A stretch of 20,794 nt of DNA from a virus, in the IMG/VR virus record IMGVR_UViG_3300008339_000632, positions 1-20,794 of that record; one strand, 5' to 3'. The notes beneath the pieces are model-generated. The model worked only from the letters and a program-made list of their open reading frames with translations, made no database searches and was not told the DNA's origin. The translations under genes were made by a program, and so were the position numbers. The first letter of the stretch is position 1; each line of letters starts with the position of its first letter. Positions 6,560 to 13,800 of this stretch are shown here, in pieces.

Positions 6560-7543
6560 ATGGAATTATCAATAGGCTCCACATATCCAGTAAAACATAA
6601 AGTTTATTGGAGAGGAGAACCTACGGATACAGATGCTCTTCCAGTTGTAACTGTTTATGATGTTACGGAAGATCCTACTGCCAACCCTCCAATTAATCCA
6701 AATACAGTTTTGTATACACTCACGGCTGAAAAGTCGGAAGTAGATATTGGTGTATACCAAATATCGCTTCCTGTTAATGCAACATATAAATCTAGAGATT
6801 TAAAGCTTAGATGGTCTTATCAAATTAGCGGAAATGCTCAGGTAAGAGAGCATAAAGTATTTGTTATACAGCCATATGTAGATATTGAACAATCTATCGA
6901 TTCGCTTGGTTTTGGAGAAGATCCTTCAGATCCAGAATATAAAACATATTCTCAGCTTAGATCAGCAGAAAGATATGCTCGTAAAAACATAGAAAATTAT
7001 ACTGGACAGAAGTTTTATTTATATAATGAAACATTTGCAATGTATGGCTCTGATTCAGATACACTTCTTCTTCCAGAAAAACTTTATGATTTACACAAGC
7101 TATATGTAAATGATATTCTTTTAATAGATAACTTAACTGATCCAGACACTGATAACTGGAATTATGATGTAGAAATTATTGAGAGCGGATTTGGGATAAG
7201 AATTAATCGTGCCAGCCTTTTAGATAATACAGTATATACTGCCAATGGCATGGTTCCTCCAACAATTCATGATGGAGATGGAGTATTTAAATCTGGCAAC
7301 AGATATACAGTTGTAGGCTCATTTGGCTACCCAAATGTTCCTGATAATGTGGAACTTGCAGCTATTGAATTAATGAGAGACTTTTTCGCTAAGGATAATA
7401 CATGGCGAAATAAATATATAGGAGAACTATCTACATTCGACTGGGACTTCAAGTATACAAGTGGTGCTCACAGCGGAACAGGAAACCTTTACGCCGACAA
7501 ACTTCTTGAAGACTTTGTTCTTTCCAAGATAGTTATAATCTAA
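6560..7543 (+). CDS. Head-tail connector (adaptor), with BppU-like N-terminal domain
   Basis: Residues about 126-327 resemble the gp6-type head-completion adaptor that binds under the portal: the helix YSQLRSAERYARKNIENYTG (about 130-149) leads into beta strands, and late helices include VELAAIELMRDFFAKDNTW. Residues 5-104 form a beta-sandwich-like domain (IGSTYPVKHKVYWRGE, then GVYQISLPVN, then REHKVFVI) resembling the BppU N-terminal/Ig-like fold, an unusual addition to an adaptor. At 327 aa it is roughly double to triple the length of simple adaptors. The ATG lies 15 bases after the previous stop and has no Shine-Dalgarno. Its stop overlaps the next start (TAATG). The adaptor call rests on pattern and gene order. 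Confidence 0.72.
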   Translation: MELSIGSTYPVKHKVYWRGEPTDTDALPVVTVYDVTEDPTANPPINPNTVLYTLTAEKSEVDIGVYQISLPVNATYKSRDLKLRWSYQISGNAQVREHKVFVIQPYVDIEQSIDSLGFGEDPSDPEYKTYSQLRSAERYARKNIENYTGQKFYLYNETFAMYGSDSDTLLLPEKLYDLHKLYVNDILLIDNLTDPDTDNWNYDVEIIESGFGIRINRASLLDNTVYTANGMVPPTIHDGDGVFKSGNRYTVVGSFGYPNVPDNVELAAIELMRDFFAKDNTWRNKYIGELSTFDWDFKYTSGAHSGTGNLYADKLLEDFVLSKIVII

Positions 7544-7974
7544 TGTCATCAGGGCTAGTAGACTCAATTCTATCAATGAAGCTTGACGTATATCGTCAAT
7601 CTGAAATTCAAGATCCAGATACTGGAGCCATTAAAAGAGAGTGGAATTTCCATAGAACAATCGCTTGCCACGCTAAAGGCGTTATTAGTAACTCTGCAAC
7701 AACCCGCTCAAGCGATAGACAAGTATTTGATAATAAGTATAAAAATGAACAGACAGTACAGCTTAGAACATCTGAAAAATTAATTACCAGAGAAAAGGTT
7801 ACTAATATTAGAAACCAAGACGGGGTAGTTGTTTGGACTGAAATTAATTTCCCATCAGATACGCCAACAGTTTTTGAGGTCGTTGGAACAACTCCAATTA
7901 CAGACCCATTCGGTTCTTTGATTGGATATAATACTACAGTCATAAGATCGGAGAACCAGCAAATTGGACAATAG
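7543..7974 (+). CDS. Head-tail stopper / head closure protein
   Basis: The 143-aa product fits the phage head-tail joining (stopper) family in size, position and pattern: an N-terminal LDVYRQSEIQDPDTGAIKREW strand-turn-strand region, a central QTVQLRTSEKL and a late TVFEVVGTTP, all in a small beta barrel. Stopper proteins close the channel under the adaptor and provide the docking surface for the tail. It overlaps the adaptor by one base and the next gene by 11 bases, so it belongs to a tightly coupled neck operon. Arg codons are mainly AGA. The assignment is from shape and order rather than a signature motif. Confidence 0.72.
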   Translation: MSSGLVDSILSMKLDVYRQSEIQDPDTGAIKREWNFHRTIACHAKGVISNSATTRSSDRQVFDNKYKNEQTVQLRTSEKLITREKVTNIRNQDGVVVWTEINFPSDTPTVFEVVGTTPITDPFGSLIGYNTTVIRSENQQIGQ

Positions 7975-8746
7975 CACAGCATTAGTTCAGGCTGCCGTCG
8001 GTCTTGAAAGATTAATGGGTGGCACAAAGAACGCTACCCTAACAGATAGCACAGTAGCTCAAGTATCTGCTTATGTATATTACAATGCTCAAGTTCTTGC
8101 TAAATTAACTAAGAATAAAGCATTTCAAAGTAAATTTACAAAAACAATTTTTGATCAAATTCAAAAAGATTTTGGATTATATATAGATGCTCAGGCTAGA
8201 GTAAAGCCTAAATCTCTTCACCATGTTTATGAATGGAAGCGTGTCGGACAACCAAATGCTCGCCTATTTAAGCTAAAGGTTATTTCAGAGCAAGGTATTT
8301 CATTCAGAATATCCTATGAGTTTTTAGATTCCAAGACCCTTGTCCCAACAAGTAAGGGTGTTCACAGACACGTATTTAAGAATAAAGCTATGATTATGGA
8401 AAATGGAATTCCAGTAGTAATTCGTCCACGATTCTCAGAAAGATTAGTATTTGAAGTTCCAGGCGGAACAATTTTTATGCCTAAGCAAAAGTCTGTTACA
8501 GTAAATAGGCCAGGAGGAAAAGCAGCAACTAATCAATTTAGATTGGCTTATGCAAGATTCTTTACTGGCAATCTAGTAAACAATTCAATCAAAAATTCTG
8601 GATTTCAAAAGCTATTCGGTGCATCAATGGCTAAAGCACTATCTATACCTTCAAATATTAAACGTGTTCAGTATAAATTTACTCCAAACACAATTAGCCT
8701 ACAGGCAGACTCTGCCCTACACAATGCCTTTGGAGGAGTACTATGA
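7964..8746 (+). CDS. Probable neck/tail-completion protein
   Basis: The 260-aa product lies where HK97 gp10-like/minor capsid or tail-completion proteins are found, between stopper and tail terminator. It starts with a helical part, followed by KPKSLHHVYEWKRVGQPNARL, a beta-rich middle (GISFRISYEFLDS, then FVIPxR-like strands) and a basic C-terminal part. No membrane segment or catalytic motif is seen. I do not recognise the family with certainty. The start is TTG at 7964, supported by GGAGA at 7950-7954, 9 bases upstream. The gene overlaps the stopper by 11 bases and the following gene by 4 (ATGA), so expression is coupled. It is longer than usual gp10-like proteins (about 110-170 aa). Confidence 0.55.
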   Translation: MDNSTALVQAAVGLERLMGGTKNATLTDSTVAQVSAYVYYNAQVLAKLTKNKAFQSKFTKTIFDQIQKDFGLYIDAQARVKPKSLHHVYEWKRVGQPNARLFKLKVISEQGISFRISYEFLDSKTLVPTSKGVHRHVFKNKAMIMENGIPVVIRPRFSERLVFEVPGGTIFMPKQKSVTVNRPGGKAATNQFRLAYARFFTGNLVNNSIKNSGFQKLFGASMAKALSIPSNIKRVQYKFTPNTISLQADSALHNAFGGVL

Positions 8747-9255
8747 CAGTAAATTTTAAATTAGATGCAATGACAGAACTTCGTAAATTTATATGGACAA
8801 AATTAGTAGAATATAAAATATTTGACGAAGACGATTATTGGTCAGATAATTTAAATGAAAATATTATCCCAATTGTTCCAGTTCAGCAAACTGCTGAAAT
8901 GAATCAATTTTTGAGCGGGAAGAAGCATATAGTCTATGATAAGGTAGGAATGGCCTATGACGATATTTGGCTTATTTGTACAGAGCAGGTCCTATTTACG
9001 ACATATTCAACCGACTTCTCAGAAATTAATGAAGTAAGAAATTTTATGATTGATCAATTTAGACGCATGGATGATTCAGCCAAAGATGTAAATTATTGGT
9101 CTGGAATATCTAATAAGTTTAAGTTTCATTCAATTTATATTGCAGATATATCCCCTACATCTCCTTCAGAGGAGCTTCAGGGATTTTTCTCTGCGGACGT
9201 AATCCTTGAGGTCAAATATTCACGGATGACGGATACATTAGGCAGATACTCGTAA
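8743..9255 (+). CDS. Tail terminator protein
   Basis: The 170-aa product lies just before the major tail protein gene, where the tail terminator is normally found. It has an N-terminal helix (MTELRKFIWTKLVEY), a central strand region with VGMAYDDIWLICTEQVLF, a helix EINEVRNFMIDQFRRMDD and a closing beta strand FFSADVILEVKYSRM; this alpha/beta layout is that of gpU-like tail terminators. The protein would cap the finished tail tube and join it to the neck. The ATG overlaps the previous stop as ATGA and is preceded by GGAGG a few bases upstream. The gene is followed by about 100 bases holding a promoter and leader for the tail tube gene. Confidence 0.72.
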   Translation: MTVNFKLDAMTELRKFIWTKLVEYKIFDEDDYWSDNLNENIIPIVPVQQTAEMNQFLSGKKHIVYDKVGMAYDDIWLICTEQVLFTTYSTDFSEINEVRNFMIDQFRRMDDSAKDVNYWSGISNKFKFHSIYIADISPTSPSEELQGFFSADVILEVKYSRMTDTLGRYS

Positions 9256-9258
9256 CAT

Positions 9259-9287
9259 TTGCCTTTTGACCCCTTATGGCCTAAAAT
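9259..9287 (+). promoter_or_regulatory. Promoter for the major tail protein
   Basis: TTGCCT (9259-9264), 17 bases, then TAAAAT (9282-9287, 5 of 6 matches). The -35 and spacing are the same as in the promoter before the protease gene. Transcription should start near 9294, giving a leader of about 60 bases that ends in a strong AGGAGGT ribosome site. Confidence 0.55.
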
Positions 9288-9337
9288 TGGATTACATGAG
9301 GAAAGAGCCTAGCCAGCTAAAAATTTATAGAATTCAC

Positions 9338-9344
9338 AGGAGGT
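9338..9344 (+). promoter_or_regulatory. Strong ribosome binding site that sets the tail protein start
   Basis: AGGAGGT lies 10 bases before the ATG at 9355. A GTG at 9343 in the same frame overlaps this site and cannot use it, so the ATG at 9355 is the start. Confidence 0.85.
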
Positions 9345-9354
9345 GGAAATAAAT

Positions 9355-10092
9355 ATGCCACAGTCAACAGGTAATGCTAAAAACATTCTCGTTGGTGCGT
9401 CGCCATTGTTCATTTCGAACATCGACTCTACTGTTTCTGGATATGAGAGCACATACGCTAACTCAGAGCCAGGACTAAATGGTGGTCCAGCATTTGCAAC
9501 AGGTACATCTTACACAGATACACTTAATGCAGTAACATCTGGAACATTCTACTATCGTAACGTAGGTTTTACAAATAATGGTCTTCAGATCACTTATAAC
9601 CCAACATACGATTCAGTAACAGTAGACCAGTTGCTTGATACAGCTAAGCTGTTCAAGTCTGCGATGGAAGTTATGATCATGACAGAAATGTCTGAAGGTA
9701 CACTAGAAAACGTTCTAGTTGTATTCGGTCAGGCAGACGACCCATCTAATAACACATCACTTAGCCAAGATAACACAATTATCAACGAAGGTACAGCAGG
9801 AGCAACATCATCAAAGTCAACTTTGGGTATTGCTGCAGGTGCTCTTGGTATTGCACCAACTGAGCGTCAGCTAGTCGCTGTAGGTCAAGCACCTACAGTA
9901 CAGCGTGGATCTATTGTAACAAAGACAGAGCGTGTATACTATGCACGTCGTGTTCTTTCCGTACAACAGTCACAATTCTCGCTTGCTCGTACAACCCCAA
10001 CCACATTTCCAGTAACCTTCCGTCTTCTTCCAGATGGTAACTATGCTGGATCTGAATATGGTAAGATTATTGACCGTGTATTGACAGCTTAA
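9355..10092 (+). CDS. Major tail tube protein
   Basis: This 245-aa protein is the tail tube subunit: it follows the tail terminator, precedes the assembly chaperones and carries its own strong ribosome site, promoter candidate and terminator, all signs of an abundant product. The sequence starts MPQSTGNAKNILVGASPLFI, a common opening in siphovirus tail tubes, has tube-like beta strands (TFYYRNVGFTNNGLQITYNP, then VTVDQLLD), a helix-containing EVMIMTEMSEGTLENVLVVFG, and ends with a strand pair before EYGKIIDRVLTA. All nine Arg codons are CGT, in contrast to the AGA-rich genes around it. A single tube gene with no sheath gene indicates a siphovirus, not a myovirus. Confidence 0.9.
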   Translation: MPQSTGNAKNILVGASPLFISNIDSTVSGYESTYANSEPGLNGGPAFATGTSYTDTLNAVTSGTFYYRNVGFTNNGLQITYNPTYDSVTVDQLLDTAKLFKSAMEVMIMTEMSEGTLENVLVVFGQADDPSNNTSLSQDNTIINEGTAGATSSKSTLGIAAGALGIAPTERQLVAVGQAPTVQRGSIVTKTERVYYARRVLSVQQSQFSLARTTPTTFPVTFRLLPDGNYAGSEYGKIIDRVLTA

Positions 10093-10115
10093 TAATAATT
10101 TAAATATTATTGCTC

Positions 10116-10141
10116 AAAGCCCCCGATTTTTCGGGGGTTTT
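10116..10141 (+). terminator. Intrinsic terminator after the tail tube gene
   Basis: CCCCCGA (10120-10126), loop TTTT and TCGGGGG (10131-10137), followed by TTTT. The flanking AAA and TTT can extend the stem. This is a strong rho-independent terminator 24 bases after the stop codon. Confidence 0.92.
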
Positions 10142-10145
10142 GTGG

Positions 10146-10174
10146 TTGTATTAGTATTATGTATTTGTTATAAT
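10146..10174 (+). promoter_or_regulatory. Extended -10 promoter behind the tail tube terminator
   Basis: Perfect TATAAT (10169-10174) preceded by TGT, an extended -10. A poor -35 (TTGTAT, 10146-10151) lies 17 bases upstream. The predicted start near 10181 gives a leader of about 20 bases with AAGGAGG (10189-10195) before the TTG start at 10201. It would re-start transcription into the chaperone and tape measure genes. Confidence 0.68.
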
Positions 10175-10200
10175 AATTAAGACTATCCAAGGAGGATAAA

Positions 10201-10533
10201 TTGGCTACTACAGTATATGACGTGGAAGAGATCACGTTGCAAAACGGGGACACAGTAAAATTAAAGCCCCTAACAATCAAAGAACTACGTAAGTTCATGA
10301 CAGCAGTACAAAAGACTGCAGACGTAAAAACAGAAGACGAAACATTAACAATCCTTATTGATGCATGTGCAGTCGCATTGGAAAAGCAACTCCCAGATCT
10401 TGTTAAAGATAGAGATGCATTAGAAGATGCACTAGACGTTCCTACAATTAATCGCATTCTAGAGGTATGTGGTGGAATCAAACTTGACGACCCAAACCTA
10501 CTAGCGGCGGCGGTTCTGGCTGGTCAGAACTAG
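10201..10533 (+). CDS. Tail assembly chaperone (short form, G-like)
   Basis: The 110-aa product lies between the tail tube and tape measure genes, where siphoviruses encode the chaperones that hold the tape measure during tail assembly. It is acidic and soluble, with strands VYDVEEITLQNGDTVKLKPL followed by helices (TIKELRKFMTAVQ and further), the pattern of small G-like chaperones. The start is TTG, with AAGGAGG 5 bases upstream. Near its end the gene holds an in-phase CCCAAAC slippery site at 10491-10497; most ribosomes should read on 11 more codons and stop at 10533, and a minority shift to make the longer form. Confidence 0.85.
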   Translation: MATTVYDVEEITLQNGDTVKLKPLTIKELRKFMTAVQKTADVKTEDETLTILIDACAVALEKQLPDLVKDRDALEDALDVPTINRILEVCGGIKLDDPNLLAAAVLAGQN

Positions 10534-10544
10534 ACCTTGCCGCT
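10491..10544 (+). promoter_or_regulatory. Programmed -1 frameshift signal (CCCAAAC plus nested hairpin)
   Basis: CCCAAAC at 10491-10497 is in the X XXY YYZ phase (gaC CCA AAC). Five bases downstream a stem begins: AGCGGC (10503-10508) pairs with GCCGCT (10539-10544). Inside it GTTCTG (10513-10518) pairs with CAGAAC (10525-10530) around a 6-base loop. The -1 frame has no stop from 10488 to 10863. The stop of the zero frame lies inside the structure. Confidence 0.88.
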
Positions 10545-10865
10545 TTAGAAGGAGAGTTGTTTCTTCTAGGTCACTGGAAAAGTTACGAAGAATTAGAAGA
10601 AAACCTCTCAATGCCAGAATTAATAAATACATTTGAGGCGATGCGAAAGAAAGACTACGAGAACAAAAAGTTTCAAGCTAGTCTGAAAGGTATCAACTTA
10701 GATGAAGAAAATAATAAAGAAGGAGGTCCTACGTTCGAAGACATTAAGCTAAGAGCAGCAGGAATTAATGCAGATCGAAGCGATGTCTTGTCACTACAAG
10801 GAAGTTTTGCAGCAGAAGCTGGATTCGGAATTGGAGCGGGCTTAGGATATTCTAGGAGCAACTAA
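10497..10865 (+). CDS. Tail assembly chaperone, -1 frameshift extension (T part of GT)
   Basis: This is not a free gene: the reading frame is -1 relative to the short chaperone and has no start with a usable ribosome site. A shift at CCCAAAC after residue 99 would give a 221-aa fusion in which PTSGGGSGWSELDLAAL follows DDPN. The 122-aa extension is helical and charged (HWKSYEELEENL, then INTFEAMRKKDYENKKF) and ends in a Gly-rich tail. In lambda, the corresponding GT form binds the tape measure while G coats it. The fusion stop is four bases before the tape measure ATG. A TTG at 10557 lies directly against a GGAG sequence, too close to be a start. Confidence 0.85.
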   Translation, partial: PTSGGGSGWSELDLAALEGELFLLGHWKSYEELEENLSMPELINTFEAMRKKDYENKKFQASLKGINLDEENNKEGGPTFEDIKLRAAGINADRSDVLSLQGSFAAEAGFGIGAGLGYSRSN

Positions 10866-10869
10866 CTAA

Positions 10870-13800
10870 ATGGCAGAAGAGACAATCAGTACACGCATTG
10901 TTGCCAATGCGGATTTCTCAGCCCTTATTGCAGATGTGCATAAGGTCACAGCCAGCCTATCTAAATTACAGGAGCAATTAGCCAACTCTAATAAGATGTT
11001 GGCAAATCAAATTTCTGTAATGAATAGGTCTTTCTCAGATACACTGAGAAGTACTGGTCAGTTCTCAACACACTTTGTAAGCCTACAATCAGATGTAGAA
11101 AAGTTTGGTAAGAATCTAGATGGCGGAAAATTAAAGTTAAATCAATACTTTAATACATTTAGAGATCATGCTAAAACATCTGGCGGATTAATCAGAGAGC
11201 TTGCTAAACAGCAGGTAGCTCTACAAAATGCCATACTTCAACCACTAGGTCGTAACTCTCAGGGATTAATGCAGTTTAACGTGCATGTCCCAAGAGGCTT
11301 GGATAATGTTAAAAATAAGACTGCAATTGCAAGACAAGAATTGCAAATTTATAATAAGGTTATTCAAGACGGAGCAGTTCAACTTATTAACTGGGGTAAA
11401 AATACTCAATGGGCAGGCCGTCAGCTAACAGTAGGTTTAACTATTCCATTAGCCGCATTTGGAAAAGCAGCAGCAGATGCATTCAGGATGGCGGATCAAG
11501 AATTAACACGTCTAACAAAGGTTTATGGTGATGTTGCAGGAACTTCTGCAACTGAATTATCAAGAGTTAGAAAAGAAGTTGAGTTGACAGCAAAGGAACT
11601 GTCATCTGCAATGGGTGTAAATTTTAGAGAAACTATCGGTCTTGCTGCTGATATTGCAGCTACTGGAAAAACTGGAAATGAACTATTAGGCTCAATTTCA
11701 GAAACAACACGTCTTGCAGTACTTGGTGAAGTAGATAGGCAAGAAGCCATGAAGGCAACTCTTGCAATTCAGTCAGCATTTAAATCTAATACAGATGAAT
11801 TATCTAAATCTATTAACTTCCTAAACGCAGTTGAAAACCAAACATCAACAACTCTAAATGACTTAGTAGAAGCAATTCCAAAAGCTGGTCCAGTAATTAA
11901 GGGACTTGGCGGTAGCGTACAAGATCTTGCACTTTATCTAACAGCTATGCGTGAAGGCGGAGTTTCTGCATCAGAAGGCGCTAACGCATTAAAGTCTGCA
12001 CTTGCGTCTTTGATTAACCCAACGGATGTTGCAGTTGCTAAATTCCAAGGATTTGGAATTGACTTATTGGGTATTGTTCAAAAAAATGCTGGCAATGTTA
12101 CAGGCACACTATTTGAATTGCAGGCAGCATTAGATAGATTAGATCCACTACAAAAGCAACAGGCTATTGAGCAGTTGTTTGGTAAGTTCCAGTTCTCTCG
12201 TCTAAATGCTTTGTTTGAAAACTTAGGTCGTCAAGGAAGTCAGACTCTTCAGGTTATGGACCTTATGAAGAGAAGCAGCTCAGAACTTGCTGCAGTTGCT
12301 GACCGAGAGTTGGCGGCAGTAACAGAGTCTGCTTCAGGAAGATACCGTAGAGCAATAGAAGGGCTAAGAGCCGAACTCGCTGGAATTGGAGAGCAATTCC
12401 TTTCAATTAATACAACACTTATTAACGTAGTTCAAAATATCGTAGAATTTATTAATAAACTTCCTGGCCCAGTAAAACAAGCACTCACATTCTTGGGCGG
12501 ATTGACCGCAGTAGCTGGTCCTCTGATCATGCTTACTGGTGTACTTGCTAACTTCTTTGGCTATATTCTAAAGGGTGTTGGCCATATGAAGGCATTCTTT
12601 AGAGGCGGAGAAGGCTGGAAATATCTTACACCAGAAATGTTGGCGGCAGAAAAAGCTGGTAAATTAGTAGAGCAAACATTTTATAGCGACGCTAAAGCTG
12701 CTTCTGTTTTGCAGATGGCACTTAAAAATCTTATTGATGAATTTGCAATTCTGGAAGGAAAGTCTCGTCAGGCTGTAGTTCCAGTTGGACCAGCAATTTC
12801 AACAATTGGCGGGAACGTAGTAGCTGGATCAGCACAAAGAGTAGTAGATCCAAATAATCCATTTGCAGGTGCACCATATACTCGTGCATCTACTCATATG
12901 GTTCCAAGATCTGGAATGACTGATGAACAAAGAATGCAGCAGACAATATTTGGTCTTGTTCCAGGAGCAATTCCTGTAAATAGAAAAATTGGTGATAACC
13001 CACAAATTTACATGAACGAGCCTTTGCCAAATATTCCAGGCCTAACATCTATTAACAATGTATCTACAGGTGTAGTTTCTGGTGAAGCAGCAAAATGGCA
13101 TGCCATGATGGCCACACTTGGAATGCAGTCAAAGCAGGAAATTCAAGATTTGCGTCAACAGATTATTGCTACTGGTACAGTAAGCAAAGATTTCATGAAC
13201 ACATTTGACGATATCTTGCCAGCAGTTAAAGCAATTACAGATAATGCTGCATCTCAATCTGCTGCAATTGTTGCAGAATTACGTGCAGGTAAAATAAACC
13301 TTGAACAGGCTAAACAGCAAATTATTGCATTAAACTTAGAAACTGAAAGAATTATTGGAACTACAGTAAGTGCTCAAGCAGCAGCAATGGGCAAGACAAT
13401 TAATCTTACACAGGTTCCTACATTAGATCAGCCAGTAGTAGACCCTACTGGAAAATCTAATATGCGTGAATTATTTAAGAAGAGCAAGACCAGAGACTTT
13501 GTAGATAAAATTGCACGAGCACTTGGAGTAAGAACTTCTGGTGCAGGATATAATATTGAGACAACAAAGCCTAAAAAGTTTAACAGTGGTAATTTAGTTC
13601 CTGGAAGTGGAAATACTGATACTGTTCCAGCAATGCTTACTCCAGGCGAGTTTGTTATTAATAAAGAAGCTACTGCTAGAAATCTACCACTTCTTATGGA
13701 AATTAACTCAAGTACTAGAGGAGGCGTTGCATCTAGTTCAAGGGGTAACTATGGAGTTAGACCAAACTTAGGTCAAGTTTTAGGCGGAATATTTAGAAGG

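Noticed and set aside
7608-8027. 139-aa open frame on the - strand
   Set aside because: Lies fully opposite the stopper gene and the start of the next; all neighbouring genes are on the + strand and its sequence resembles no protein family.
9343-9354. GTG at 9343 as start of the tail tube gene
   Set aside because: It overlaps the AGGAGGT ribosome site; the ATG at 9355 is correctly spaced.
10107-10481. 124-aa open frame on the - strand opposite the chaperone gene and terminator
   Set aside because: Overlaps the terminator, promoter and frameshift gene; no ribosome site seen and composition like a shadow frame.
10548-10559. Independent start (TTG at 10557) for the second chaperone
   Set aside because: The GGAG sequence abuts the TTG with no spacing, and a well-formed frameshift site explains expression.
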